Source: Merluccius polli (taxonomy: Eukaryota > Chordata > Actinopteri > Gadiformes > Merlucciidae). From it: a stretch of DNA of 64,000 nt. The stretch covers positions 1-64,000 of the forward strand of contig JAOPHQ010000594.1 of NCBI GenBank assembly GCA_030340625.1, given 5' to 3'. Of the stretch, positions 53,001 to 64,000 are shown one piece after another. The first letter of the stretch is position 1. Every line of letters begins with the position of its first letter. The position numbers were made by a program, and so were the translations under genes. The notes under the pieces are model-generated. The model saw nothing but the letters and a program-made list of their open reading frames with translations. It made no database searches and had not been told where the DNA came from.

Positions 53001-56000
53001 TCTTTGTCACACTTTGCCACACTAATAGGCCATCTGCCACCTATTTCAATGCCCAGCTTTCACATTATTTGGTCTGGCGGAAGGCTCACCATTCAAAACA
53101 TTGAAAAAAAGCAGAACATACGTTGGATATGAAGGTAAAGGAAAAACAGAAATGAAAGTGAAAAAGCCTGTCTGAAGTCAATCTTTTAGGTGTCCAGCAG
53201 CAGGCTATGCATAAATTAGCAGCTCATAGTTATAGATACATAGCTAGTCACAGAGAAAGAGAGAGAGACGGACCTTTTTAAATGCCAAAATTTACTTTTT
53301 AACTATAAATCATAACGGCTATAAATTATGACATTGTTGTCTTTGCTAAACATGAGTTGGGGGGGGGGGGGGGTATTTATGATGGAAAAACCTGATGCAG
53401 ACATTGATTTACCATATAGTACCCCATATAAAAACTATCGAATCCCATATAATAACACTAGATTAAATCCCTCTCAGCTGTCCACTGCTGAGTCCTTTCA
53501 TTCTTCCTCCTTAACATCCTTTAATTCATTTAACCTGCACTATGTGGCTTTGTATGTTCTGTTGCCAAAACAAAAGCATATTTGAATTATATATTGACTA
53601 TATTTTGCTAGGTCATTTGTTTGCCTGTGACCTGTAGAGAGGAGGGTGGGTGCCTTTTTACTTCAGGAAATCAGCGGCCAAAAGTGAAAAGTGTTTTGCT
53701 GTTACTGCGGTGGTGGCATTTTACACACTGCACACCAGCCCTTTTCTTGGGTTGCACATTTTGTTGCTTTCAGTTTCACACGCGTAAAAATACACAATTT
53801 TGCATGCAAATAGCACCCTCGTCTCTGGGTTGAATGGAGCTCATCAAGAGTCTTGGGCATTTTGGATACCATGAAGTTGATTGTGGCTGATCGGTCAAAC
53901 GACTACAAAGTGGCATCAATGTTAGAATGGCTCTATTATTAACATGACTATTAACACGCTCATTCATAATGTCATTCAACAGCATGAGTGGCATATAAAC
54001 ATTTGAAACCTAGTATTCTAGTGTGGTGTCGCATCAAATTAGAGTGTGTGCAGATCAACCACAAAGTTATGTTGGGCAGAGACCTGGAGACATTCTCATC
54101 TGTACAGTATATGTGGAAATGTACTGTTGATGTGTTGGCCCTTGTGAGGCCAGGGTTGTCTGTATGTATGTTCTCAACACTGTACTCAGGCTCTGGTAGG
54201 GGGGGGGGGGGGGGGGGGGTACGTCGCTCTCAGCATGCAACCAATTTCTCTCTGGGCTCTAAGATTACAGGCATGCTATCGCCCAGCGGCCGCCTTGATG
54301 GTTTGTGGGTTAGCTAGCGACGGCATCTAGACTGGAACTCGAGGCAGTCAGTCAATCACACACAGGGAAAGCGCATTGCAGTTACAACGATAGACTAGCT
54401 GGTGTCATTTTGCTGCCACTCTGGTCGAGAGAAAATGTCTGAAGGTGCTGACAGTGAAGTAACAAAAACCTTTTTTTAGATTGTAGAAGAAGAACACTAG
54501 GCGATCGATAGTAAGGAGTTCAAGACGTGGAAGGCATCAATTAATTAAATTAATGACTTAATAAATACAGTGTGTGAAAGGGTTAACTGTTCACAAACCA
54601 TATTTTATTCATCACCACGGTTACCCAAAGAGGCCGAATCAGTTTCACAATGTTCTTTTCCTGCCGGCCATTTCCCACTGAAGTGCTGCATTACTGTCTG
54701 ACGGGAAAAGCAAACGACTCTCACCAGAGCTAGAACTTGGCTTGTTTGTTGGTTCGCTTTACCCATCCAAAAAAAATAACATTGAAAGTGCAGAGTCAGC
54801 TGGATTATGTCCACAGAATACAGCTCAGTGATTGGCTGTCTGAAGGGGGACACCGGGCAGAGGAGATGTGGGCAGAACGCCGCGGCCTGTTGCCGGGTGA
54901 TAAGAGGGACTTCTGGAGTGGGGTGCACCGTGTTGACCGTGCTGTCGCCTTGGGCGTTTAACGTGAGGAGAGGAAAGGCAACTCCAGTAGGGGCACTGGG
55001 TGTCAGTTGTTCATGCTTACGGCAGCTTAGTGGTAGTCTGTAAGCTATCGTAGCTCGCTGGGTCTGTATGTTCCATCTTTTTGTTGGAGTAGGAGGGGAG
55101 TTGCCCTATTTCCATAAACTTCCATTAAAAATGTTGGTGAATGAATTGCATCTGAAATGTAGCCGATATGTCTGTGTGTTTCCCGTAGTTTTTTGTAATT
55201 TAATAGGTTTGATTTTTTTTTTAAATGTATTATTTGGTTAGTGTTAGAGAAGCTTCTGCTGTTGCTTAAGTCCTCAAAGGGTTGACAGGTTTGGCTCATT
55301 CAGTGTAACCGGAAATCCCTGCGAGTGTCAGCTAAAGAAATGTCACTGCTATTCATATAATCCCCTTTCATGGTGGCTTTACTTCAGCTGACACGACATG
55401 ACATGTTGGGCTTGGTAGACTTTTTTATATGCTGGTTCTGTGTTTACTCATGCAAAACTCCAAACCAATACGGCTTACAACCTGGCAAGTCTGGCTCACC
55501 TTTCGTGAGAGTTGAACTAGATTTAACTTTTGCACCAGGATTATCGAGGGGCTTGTGTTTTTATTGAAAATTGCAGATGAGCCCTATTCTGCTCTGGGAA
55601 GCAATAACACAATTTGAAAATGATCAGCAAGCATAATGCACACATGTGGGTGAACAAGATCACAAAATAATTATAACTTTGTCTGTCACTGATAGATACT
55701 GATGTATGCTCTCTCCTTCCTCCCATGTAGGAAACGGCCAGCTCTGTGTACCTGGTAATGGAGGTAAGTTTGTGTGTTGCTTTTTGACCGCGTAGATGTG
55801 TCTTACAAGTGACTGCCCATATTATGGCAACATGTTCACAATACTTAATAGGATAGCCAAATCCCATTCATTCTTTTCCCCCTAAAGAATGGACTGTGGC
55901 AATGTGGGCAGGGCTTGACCTCACTGACCAGGTCTATAATGCTGTGGGATGACCACAAAGCTGGAATATGGTGGTTGTTGAAATACTAAACGTGAACCTA

Positions 56001-59000
56001 ATGGACACACTGCAACTTGCATCTCTGCTCTATTAACATGCGTGTGCTGTTCTGTGTCTGAATGTGCTCATTTACAAACAAGAATAAAATAAGCAGAACA
56101 TACTTTAAAATTACTAGGGGTGACCCCGAATAGTCGACTATTCGACGATTCGATCGAAGGAGCCTGATTCAACTGCTATCTCATAGTCGAATCGTCGGCA
56201 AAACACAGGATCATTCCATTCAGGCTATAGGCGATGCTGAATGTCTGTTGTTACATATAGTTTATTTCATGATATATAGCCTATATACAGTATATGCCGC
56301 AGCGCCGCGGCGCGTCTATGACACAAGTGCCGCCCCTAGAACACATAGGAAGCGTCACGCTGCAGCGCGTCAACAGGAATAGTCGTCTCCGGAGCAAAAA
56401 GCGCCTTTTCGGCGGCACTTGACGCGCAGCGACACTGTGAAATAGGACAGTGGCGTGAAGTGTAGCGGGGCGGCGTGTCGCTGCCGCCGCCGGTGTGGGG
56501 GTGTACATAGAAAATAATAGGGGCAGCTGTTTTGACGCGCGCCAAACGGCCTCGAAATTGTAATCGGAATTGTTTAATTGAGTGTTTCAGCTCTTTAGTC
56601 TGGTGTGGAAAAAATGGAAGCCAATGTCGCAAATGAGAATATGGATCAATGAGCCAAAAAAAAGAAAAAAACATGATTTGACTATAGGCAAGACTTGACG
56701 AATCAGATTCGACTATGTAAATTCTTAGTCGGGGACACCCCTTAAAAATTACTATATTGCAATTGAATATCTCCAATAATACAGTATGTTCATGAGACAT
56801 CTTGCACGTCTCCATTTTCCTTTTGCTTTAATGTTTTTTTTATATTACCTTTTAAATGTAATAAATACCCAAACTGACTAAAAATAAATATATTCATGAA
56901 TAATGCATTTGTTTGATAAATTATCACACAATCACATGTGAAGGTCTCCCAGGGAGTGCAGCTAATAGCACACCGCTAGCACCTTTTAGAGGAGGCCTTT
57001 GATACTAAGAGCTGTGAACTCTTCCGCCTTTGATGTCAGAATACACATTCATCCTTTCACTAGATCACATACATATTCAGGCTGGGAGTAGTCCCTTATA
57101 ACAGAGGTGTCATTGTAGGACTAGTCTCCTAAAACTCTCCAGACTTTAGATGTTAATCTAAAGTCTGATGGCTATCGAGGTCAAATCTGGGTGTTTCATT
57201 TTCTTTTGCTTCCCCTAGCTGGGGGGAAGACGAGCTAAAAAGTCCTGTCCGGACACCAACGTTGTTAGACAAAGTGTCTGTAAAGGTTTAAAATCAAACT
57301 TGTGTAGTAGACTGGCCACTGTAAAACATACATTTGTTAAAATCGTCTTTTGAAACCTCCATCCATCCACTTGCAAATGAGTTTATCTTCAGGAGAATAT
57401 ATCCATAACAAAACAGGAAACACTGCGTAACTTTCTGGTTTCCGGCCCAGGCGCTGTGCAGTCGCCCTCCAGAAGTTCGCTATAGCGTCGTCAAACTTCT
57501 GGATCCAAAATTATCGTAGGACAAACACAGGTGTCGCGCATAACACTAGTTATGGGTCTGCTTCTTTTATGTCCCGGGCGTGAGTAGTAGGCTGAAACTA
57601 GTAAAGATAAGTCTACTAACCGCAGACCCATAATTTGTGTTATGAGCAACACCTGTGGACCTTCTAGGATGACACCGCTGTGAAAAGGGTCTATAAGGTC
57701 AACAGCGAGTTTAACCATTTAGATCAGTTGTTCTCTCCTCTGACCTGACCAATATATATATAACATATTACTAGCACTCTGTTCCCGTTTAGATTGTGTA
57801 TTTCTATAATTTTCTCTCTCTACTTCTAGTACTGCAATGGTGGGGACCTGGCGGACTATTTGCACTGTAAGTGGAACTATTTACTGTAAGACAGGAGACC
57901 AAGACTTTCCTGTTGGAATGTTTTCTTGCCAAAAATTATAAGACAGGCAAGCTGAAAAAGTCTATACAGACACACTTCACATACATTTAAGACAAGCCAT
58001 GTACCAAATAAATATACCTTAATTTAGGACCAAACATGTACGTTGTTTGTCAAATCACATCAAATTTCATGATTAGCGAAGTCAAAACCGGATCTTTTAA
58101 GATAGCTCAGTGACCTGCCGTTGTTGGACTGTTGATCTCCGAGCAAGCTAGCTGGAGAGCAGAGAGGATTAGGCTGAGAGGAATGTTTAGACCTACACAG
58201 TCTATGGCTTAGATTGACTTATCAGGATGACTGGTCCTTCCTGTTGCTCATCGGTGTTCACAATGTTTGGATACATTTTATTGTAAGGCAGTTAGGATTG
58301 TCATCTTCATTACATACAACCAATAACTGGACAAATAAATCACGAAAGTATACACGCCTTGCTTCTGCTTATTTATATTGTTATGATGTACTGAAAAAAC
58401 TTGAAGACACTTGAATATAAACATGAAAGTGGCATTTAGTCCAAAAAGTCCCAAAACTTTCAGGGTCAGATGTTCTTTGGTGATGCTTGTACATTATTTA
58501 GCGTGTTGTTGTTTAGTGGCGTGTTTATGAACACATGCACTGTGCCGGCAGGAAGTGACCTTGTTATCTTAAGGCGTTAAGATGCAGGCGGCTTGTTTTG
58601 TTTTGTTTTGTGGGTTATTTTGGGGTGAGGACGGAGAGCACAGTGGGACCAATGCCACATTCTCTCTTTCACTAAGACTCTTGGATTGAAAAAGATGAGT
58701 GTATATGTGGAAACGAGCCATCCTTGAATACGATTACTTGGGAGTTCCCCCCCGAGCCTAAAACCAGTTTTCATTTTTCATAACCCATGCCTACACAGCG
58801 TTATAGTGATAGAATTCACAATGACTTGTGGCTCTCAAGGGCAGTGCAAGATGCATTGCAAGACTTGACTGCAAATGTCCATCTCGTCCCTTTCTAGTTG
58901 AGGAAAAGAAAATCTTGACATATATGTTGAATATTTTCAACAAATATATAAGAAGTGTCGACTGAATGTCGATGCCACCTATATTTTCACAAATCCTTCC

Positions 59001-62000
59001 CCCAAACTCTTTCCAATGTCATAGCAAAAGGCACCCTAAGTGAAGACACCATCCGGGTGTTCCTGCAACAGATCGCAGGGGCCATGCAGATCCTCCACTC
59101 CAAAGGCATCATCCACCGAGACCTGAAGCCCCAGAACATCCTGCTCTCCTACCCCCCAGGACGCAAGTCCCACTCCAACAACACCTGCATCAAGATCGGT
59201 AGGCCGTGGGTCTCTCTCTCTCACTCTCTCACTCATTCACTCACTCACTCACTCACTCTCACACACACACACCAGGTAATTTAGGCTCCAATTTAATTTA
59301 CATAGCTACACACACACATCCAGCTCACACTTGGCTATTGATAAGGGCTGTTATATTATTATAGGGTAAATATGATCAAAATCACATTATGGCCAAATGC
59401 AATCGCAAATCGCAGGAGCTGCAATTTTTGGGGTAAATGTGAATTTATAACACCATTATAAGTGCTGCAGAGTGTTGTGATGCAAAAATTGTGTGATGCA
59501 GGATTCTCAGCAATTTTACAGTTTTTCTTCTCTGTACCCATTACGTGTTGGTTGGCTGTTTCTGTTTGTACAGTAGCACATAACTACATGTTAGCATAAA
59601 TAAGAATACAAAGAAATGCCATACCACATACTATGTTGAAGGACATTTGACGGCAAATTACATTATGTCTTCTAACATTATCGCAATCACAACTCTGTGT
59701 TTCTGTGGTATTCAGCAAATGTGCCTGTTTAAGAAAATAATTGCCTTTGAATATAGTGAGGGGTCGCTCATGAATTTTCTCAACTAATTCATCTTTCATC
59801 TCTGCCACCTCTTCATCCTCTCTACCTCTTTATCCTCATCCGCCCTGGTTCTTCCAGCTGACTTTGGCTTTGCCAGGTACCTCCAGACCAACATGATGGC
59901 AGCGACCCTCTGTGGATCTCCGATGTACATGGTGAGCCTGTTTACTGCCCAAACTACTACTCCATTATACACGTTGACTTTCTGGGTGATCCGTATGAGC
60001 CACACTTCACATACCATGCCAGTGATTACTGTGCTTATGAACGTCAAGTCATATTCAATGGTCTTATTCAGAAAATACCGTCTCTTTACCAAATAAAGCA
60101 ACGTCTTGATTAGAATGATTTAGTGATTTAGTACACATTATACAACAGTTAGTTCCGACCGAGTCATTTGATTGGACAAGTGGCATTCCATGAGTGCTGG
60201 TATAACAGCACTGGGACTTTTAACTACACATGTATCACTCCAGGTGATGCAACAACCGTTAATTACATCGACGATTGTTCTATCGATCACTATCGTGATC
60301 TATCAACAGACTCTTGTTTCAGTGGTTGCACAATAAATGGAAACATACAGATAAATGTACATGATAGAAAGAAGCTGGCCTGCGGTAATGTGGAGACATA
60401 CACCAAGTAGCAAGCTAGTGCAGGAAAATGTATTGCTTGGCAACCGTCCAGTCCCGGTCCAGTTGTGGAACTATTTGTGTGGGCGGAGCCAAATAAATGA
60501 TTAAATAAACAAACCATCATTTGTTGTCGCTTATTACTGTCAACTAATAAATAGCGCTTGTAGAACTGCTGTATAAAAGCAATATCACACTCGAGGTCGA
60601 AGGCTGTGATTATCTTCGGCACTCGGCCTGCGGCCTCGTACCTACGACCGAATCACAGCCGTGCTGATATTCAGTATAATGGCACTCTCTCTCATGTGAT
60701 ATTGCTTAATTGCACATAACATATTGTGCATTAGGCATGTACTGATGGTTGTGATTGTGCTGCTGTGTTTACTCCAGGCACCTGAGGTTATCATGTCGCA
60801 GCATTACGATGCCAAGGCGGACCTTTGGAGCATCGGCACCATAGTGTTCCAGTGTCTCACTGGGAAGGCACCCTTCCAGGTGAGCACGCAAACTAATTTA
60901 AATTTTAAAATTCCGATTATTAACTTATCTGCATCGAGACGGAATCGTTCTAGAGAGAATCGCGATGCATCGAAGAATCGATTATTTTTCCCACCCCTAC
61001 TATCTATAGATCTATACCACAGTTGCCAACAATATATTAGATATTAGTTACTTTTATCATTAACGTTTTTGGTTTTGTATCGACTTAATCAGCTGACATT
61101 TAAATATTCTTCCTTTGAGCTTTGAGCATATTGGGTTTGTATCGACTTAATCAGCTGAAATTAAAATATTCTTCCTTTGAGCTTTTAGCATATTGGTTTT
61201 GTATCGACTTAATCAGCTGAAATTAAAATATTCCTCCTTTGAGCTTTTAGCATATTGGTTTTACTTTGTCACAGAAACATCTGGTCGATAGTTCTACTTG
61301 ACTGTTGTTGTTAACGTTGGATTTGTAGCGCATCGATTTGGAAACTGTTAGAAGGCAGATGTGTCCCGTTAATTAAAAATAATGCACACCCATGGAATGG
61401 TATTGACCAGTGGGAATCAAGTATTCAACAGTGTTGTGCCATAACAGATAGGGTTGAACTAGCAGTTTTCTCTGCATGGCTTTTTTTATTGACCTCCCTG
61501 TTCCAACATGAATCGAAAAATCACCGTAGGCGCAGCAGGTGAATGCAAAATGAATCCCTGCAGCACATTTAGTTCATGTAGAAACCTGAAACGTTAAGAA
61601 TTAACAGGGCTTTGAAATATACTTAAACAGCAGTAATAACACAGGAGTAGCATCAAATGGAGATTATCACTCTTAATAACCAAGTTCCACTGAGCAGGGT
61701 GAAGAACCCTTCAGATTTCTACTTGGGTTTCTTCATTCAATGTCCCCTTTTCCCCCTCACAACACATTAATACACTATGCAGCCATTCCTGTTTATGTGA
61801 TTTACTTGTTTTTAACTTGAGTTAATTGTAGTGCTTTCATCCTGGCAATGCATGGCAACATGTTTCTGCAGTCCAACGTCCGATGATCTTGGAGCTAACC
61901 AGAACGGTATCTGCTCATGTTTGATTGAGTTTCAAAGAGTTTCATCAGCATTTCAAAGCCTGTTTAGTCATCCCGCTGCCAGACGTCTGCGTTCGTTACT

Positions 62001-62680
62001 GGACATAAATATTTCCTTTCTCGTAATTGTGTGATCTGAAACAGGTCCAACTGGATTATCTATCTTCATCTGTGCAGTTGTCCACTGTGCTGTCCAATCT
62101 CCCATGTGAAAGTGTTCAGCTCTGTGTTGTAGCTGACTGCTCTCCACGTGGCTTTAAACCCAGATTTATTAATGTGTTTTTTATTTTGCATGTACGCTGG
62201 TGAACAAATATTAACTTGCTTCTTCATGTTGTGCTATGTCAACAGGCCAGCAGCCCACAAGACCTACGCCTCTTCTATGAAAAGAATAAGAGTCTCAGCC
62301 CGAGGTGAAGTCATTTACCATCATGTGCACGAGATTAGACACTGTGCTTTGTATTATAATGTTAAAAATCATCAATGTTAACATCATGTTGCTGTTATGA
62401 CCAACGTGTTGATTGACAATTGTGGAGTGTGTGGTTGATATCTGGTTTACAGCCTCCCCTGGCCCGAGTCCGACTGATGAGACTCTGGGTTGGGTGAGGC
62501 TGCACACCTGTGGAGCATGAGCAATCATGGTACCCAGGATAAACAAGCTATCAACCACACACACTCCACAATGATAACCCCATCTGTTTAGCGACCTAGA
62601 GATTAAACCGGCATGATCTAACTTTAGCACTTACTTGAGCCATCACTTTTGTTCAGAAAATGTTATTATTATTATTATTA

Positions 62681-62717
<37 letters not shown>

Positions 62718-63558
62718 CATTATTATTATTATTATTATTATCGTGTTTTGTATTATAATGTCATGGCAGAAGTAAAACCATCACACATTAATAGGTAATT
62801 AACATTGCAAAACAAAATCACCTTGAGATTGGACTTCATCTATATGTTGTGCATGCATGTCAAGTGAAGTAACACCGTAGAACACATACACACGTCTACC
62901 TATACACCTCACATACTGTGTTAACAGACATTTGTGTCTTTTATTTTTCCCAGCATCCCCAGGGAAACCTCGTGTCACCTGAGGAACCTGCTGCTGGCTC
63001 TGCTGCAGCGGAACCACAAGGAGCGCCTGGACTTTGGTACACAGTCATGCTCACAGCACATCCACACCGTGTATCATCACATGTCAACGGCAGAGTTCAT
63101 CTGCTGTAGCAACCAGCAGGAATTCCACACCGGTCACTTGAGGCCATTTCATTTACTTTGAAATGTTTTATACATCTACCTCTTCCACTGTGGATGGTGA
63201 TTTGGTGAACTGTTAATTGTGAACCATGGTCTGTTGAAATGGTTGTATAGCAAAACCTCTGAAATCCTTAGGCCGCCATTTGGTTATTTGAATGTTAATG
63301 GTGTGTGTGTGTGTGTGTGTGTCTGAATTCCACTAGAAATCTCTCGTGAAGGCTCCTTGACAATTAATAATCATTGTTATGTAATGCACTATAGATCTGT
63401 TATTATAACATTCAGGTCTGTTTTGTAAGTGTGGCTGTGTAGGGTGGGGTCTTAATAAATGTTGACTCCTTCCCCGACAAATGTGCTCTCCCTCCCTTTT
63501 TGAATAGACGAGTTCTTCACTCATCCGTTCCTAGAGAGCAGCTCATCTATGAAAAAGA
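49959..63558 (+). CDS. ulk1: ulk1, partial gene: 11 exons, complete kinase domain
   Basis: Unc-51-like autophagy-activating kinase 1, the Ser/Thr kinase of the ULK1-ATG13-FIP200-ATG101 complex that starts autophagosome formation and is controlled by mTORC1 and AMPK. The exons join in frame to about 279 residues: GHGAFAVVFKG glycine loop, VAVKCINKK with the ATP-binding Lys, GKEIKILKEL helix C, HSKGIIHRDLKPQN catalytic loop, KIADFGFARYL, the activation segment TLCGSPMYM (its Thr matches human Thr180), APEVIMSQHYDAKADLWSIG, and the LLLALLQRNHKERLDF end of the C-lobe. All catalytic residues are present. ULK2 is close in this domain, but the neighbouring mmp17 matches the human MMP17-ULK1 order. 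The Ser/Pro-rich middle and C-terminal EAT domain lie outside the window. Start chosen because GCCGCCATGG is in strong context and opens the family N-terminus METVG. Confidence 0.95.
50049..51360 (+). other. ulk1: ulk1 introns 1 and 2
   Basis: Introns 50049-50542 and 50636-51360, AT-rich; no repeat or extra exon recognised. Confidence 0.8.
50543..50635 (+). CDS. ulk1: ulk1 exon 2 (VAVK lysine)
   Basis: Acceptor cccacag|AAACAT, donor AAG|gtaagt, 31 codons: KHDWEVAVKCINKKN, LSKSQTLLGKEIKILK. Contains the ATP-anchoring Lys and the helix C Glu. Confidence 0.96.
51361..51402 (+). CDS. ulk1: ulk1 exon 3 (14 codons)
   Basis: Acceptor ccaacag|GAACTG, donor CAG|gtatgt. ELKHENIVALLDFQ. Confidence 0.95.
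51430..51760. mobile_element. retroelement-like 3' end remnant, copy 2
   Basis: GTCTTTATTGTCCCCACTCC, CCAAGGGGAAATTTG opening and a later AAAGGAGTTCCTGGTCC stretch match the layout of 28925-29540. Confidence 0.45.
54198..54220 (+). repeat. poly-G tract
   Basis: About 21 Gs; a shorter run of about 14 lies at 53359. Confidence 0.9.
55731..55763 (+). CDS. ulk1: ulk1 exon 4 (11-codon microexon)
   Basis: Acceptor catgtag|GAAACG, donor GAG|gtaagt. ETASSVYLVME, leading into the kinase hinge. Confidence 0.95.
56116..56745. mobile_element. hAT-like element
   Basis: Left AGGGGTGACCCCGAATAGTC and right GACTA...CTTAGTCGGGGACACCCCTT are inverted. AAATTACT occurs at 56108-56115 and 56746-56753, an exact 8-bp duplication. 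The 630-base inside is GC-rich (GCAGCGCCGCGGCGCG) with no transposase. Confidence 0.75.
57512..57693. mobile_element. palindromic MITE (AACACAGGTGTCG family), copy 3
   Basis: AACACAGGTGTCGCGCATAA, CACTAGTTATGGGTCTGC on the left, GCAGACCCATAATTTGTG, CAACACCTGTGGACC and TGACACCGCTGTGAAAAGGG on the right. The right outer end, missing in copy 1, is retained. Confidence 0.8.
57830..57866 (+). CDS. ulk1: ulk1 exon 5 (hinge, 37 bases)
   Basis: Acceptor cttctag|TACTGC, donor CACT|gtaagt. YCNGGDLADYLH; ends in phase 1. Confidence 0.95.
59025..59198 (+). CDS. ulk1: ulk1 exon 6 (HRD catalytic loop)
   Basis: Acceptor gtcatag|CAAAAG, donor ATCG|gtaggc. Reads SKGTLSEDTIRVFLQQIAGA, HSKGIIHRDLKPQNILLSY, then PPGRKSHSNNTCIKI. 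SKGTLSEDTIRVF is closer to ULK2 wording than to mammalian ULK1, which is common in fish ULK1 proteins. Confidence 0.95.
59858..59931 (+). CDS. ulk1: ulk1 exon 7 (DFG and activation segment)
   Basis: Acceptor cttccag|CTGACT, donor ATG|gtgagc. ADFGFARYLQTNMMAATLC, GSPMYM, with the activating Thr. Confidence 0.96.
60130..60705. mobile_element. MITE-like repeat
   Basis: GTGCTGGTATAACAGCACT near the left and GGCTGTGATT...AATCACAGCC with CGGCACTCGGCCTGCGGCC near the right (60613-60660) form palindromes typical of a dispersed fish repeat. Ends not defined. Confidence 0.4.
60778..60879 (+). CDS. ulk1: ulk1 exon 8 (APE motif)
   Basis: Acceptor ctccag|GCACCT, donor CAG|gtgagc, 34 codons: APEVIMSQHYDAKADLWSIG, TIVFQCLTGKAPFQ. 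Confidence 0.96.
60880..62245 (+). other. ulk1: ulk1 intron 8
   Basis: 1.37 kb with the 62-bp tandem repeat at 61071; otherwise nothing recognised. Confidence 0.8.
61071..61262 (+). repeat. tandem repeat, unit about 62 bp, 3 copies
   Basis: Unit GGTTTTGTATCGACTTAATC, AGCTGA(C/A)ATT, TATTCTTCCTTTGAGCTTT, AGCATATT. Confidence 0.92.
62246..62304 (+). CDS. ulk1: ulk1 exon 9
   Basis: Acceptor tcaacag|GCCAGC, donor CCGAG|gtgaag. ASSPQDLRLFYEKNKSLSP; ends in phase 2. Confidence 0.95.
62419..62572 (+). mobile_element. short TIR element (MITE), copy 2
   Basis: Near-perfect inverted ends ATTGTGGAGTGTGTGGTTGA and TATCAACCACACACACTCCA(CAAT), 154 bases. The interior matches 3076-3217. Confidence 0.85.
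62663..62742 (+). repeat. (TTA)n microsatellite
   Basis: About 26 TTA units with few interruptions. Confidence 0.95.
62954..63036 (+). CDS. ulk1: ulk1 exon 10 (C-lobe end)
   Basis: Acceptor tcccag|CATCCC, donor TTTG|gtacac. SIPRETSCHLRNLLLALLQ, RNHKERLDF. Confidence 0.95.
63508..63558 (+). CDS. ulk1: ulk1 exon 11 (end of kinase domain)
   Basis: Acceptor gaatag|ACGAGT, donor AAGA|gtgagt. DEFFTHPFLESSSSMKK; the gene continues beyond the window. Confidence 0.93.
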
Positions 63559-64000
63559 GTGAGTAAGGCTTTACTCACATTAACCTACAATTATTAAGAA
63601 ATGTATTTCAGTGAACCTGGAATCAATGTGGCGCATTTATTTGTATAGATAGAGAAAGGGATATTGTACAGTACTTTAAATACTGTATATTTATATACTC
63701 TGTGTAGTGTACACAAGTTCATAATGGTGTATAGATACCATGTGTCTTGTAAACTCATTAAACAATGAAGGCAAGAAGGTGCTGCACTTTGACCAAATTT
63801 GATTTCCCCCCCCCCCCCCCCCCAACTTTAAACTTGTAACATGTACCTGTAACCTGTTAAACATGTAACTTTTCTACTGCAGCTATTTACTCCATTAAGA
63901 TATATCTGACCTAGAAAGTTTGTCAAGTATAAAACGCGCCCATCCACGAGTCAATCCATCCAGGGAATTTTTCTCTATAAAATCTCAGATGACATTTATT
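63559..64000 (+). other. ulk1: ulk1 intron 11 (5' part)
   Basis: Begins at the donor after 63558. Contains a poly-C run near 63807-63823. No further exon within the window. Confidence 0.75.

Larger units (their letters stand above)
51403..55730 (+). other. ulk1: ulk1 intron 3
   Basis: 4.3 kb. Holds a retroelement-like tail (51430-51760) and poly-G tracts at 53359 and 54198. No coding exon seen. Confidence 0.8.
55764..59024 (+). other. ulk1: ulk1 introns 4 and 5
   Basis: Introns 55764-57829 and 57867-59024. Intron 4 carries a hAT-like element (56116-56745) and a palindromic MITE (57512-57693). Nothing recognised in intron 5. Confidence 0.8.
59199..60777 (+). other. ulk1: ulk1 introns 6 and 7
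   Basis: Introns 59199-59857 (with a CACT-rich stretch and a short AC run at 59262) and 59932-60777 (with the MITE-like repeat 60130-60705). Confidence 0.8.
62305..63507 (+). other. ulk1: ulk1 introns 9 and 10
   Basis: Introns 62305-62953 (short TIR element and a TTA repeat) and 63037-63507 (TG run at 63301). Confidence 0.8.

Noticed and set aside
56336..56815. Minus-strand frame of 159 codons
   Set aside because: Lies across a hAT-like element and its flank and reads no known transposase; probably chance.

Overview
This is a nuclear DNA window from a ray-finned (teleost) fish. The evidence is vertebrate split genes with GT-AG introns, teleost-type residues in two recognisable proteins, many hAT and PIF/Harbinger transposon remnants, fish-type SINE tails (a CGCTTTGGA(T/C)AAAAGCGTCTG core), and very abundant TG/AC and CT microsatellites. 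There are two protein-coding genes, both on the plus strand and both cut by the window edge. The species cannot be named from the sequence alone.

Positions 1-32020: the 3' two thirds of mmp17 (MT4-MMP, a GPI-anchored membrane-type matrix metalloproteinase). Seven exons (739-1026, 17507-17683, 18389-18491, 22377-22459, 23605-23757, 25421-25678, 30242-30564) encode most of the catalytic domain with its zinc site, the hinge, the four-bladed hemopexin domain and a hydrophobic GPI-signal tail. The signal peptide and prodomain lie upstream of the window. All intron phases fit together. The one defect is a single extra C at 913-917, which shifts the frame inside the first exon seen. The 16.5-kb intron 1027-17506 is a transposon graveyard: two PIF/Harbinger remnants side by side, the second carrying two hAT-type insertions, one of which has another hAT inside it and a further TIR element inside that. 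Just upstream of the 25421 exon, the 3' splice site plus the first bases of the exon are tandemly repeated, giving four decoy acceptors.

Positions 32021-49300: about 17 kb of intergenic DNA without a recognised gene. It holds a 1.6-kb fold-back element (36227-37860), a palindromic MITE family with three copies in the window (one has a 54-bp minisatellite inside it), a direct duplication (45430/47408), and one unassigned 177-codon open frame on the minus strand (33520-34053).

Positions 49300-64000: a GC-rich promoter and leader with upstream ORFs, followed by ulk1, the autophagy-initiating Ser/Thr kinase. Eleven coding exons run from the ATG at 49959 to 63558. They cover the whole kinase domain, with glycine loop, VAVK, HRD, DFG and APE all intact. 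The regulatory middle and the C-terminal EAT domain lie beyond the window. The order MMP17-ULK1, head to tail, is also found in human 12q24.33, so this is a conserved syntenic pair. The two genes act in different places (cell surface versus autophagy initiation), and nothing suggests co-regulation.
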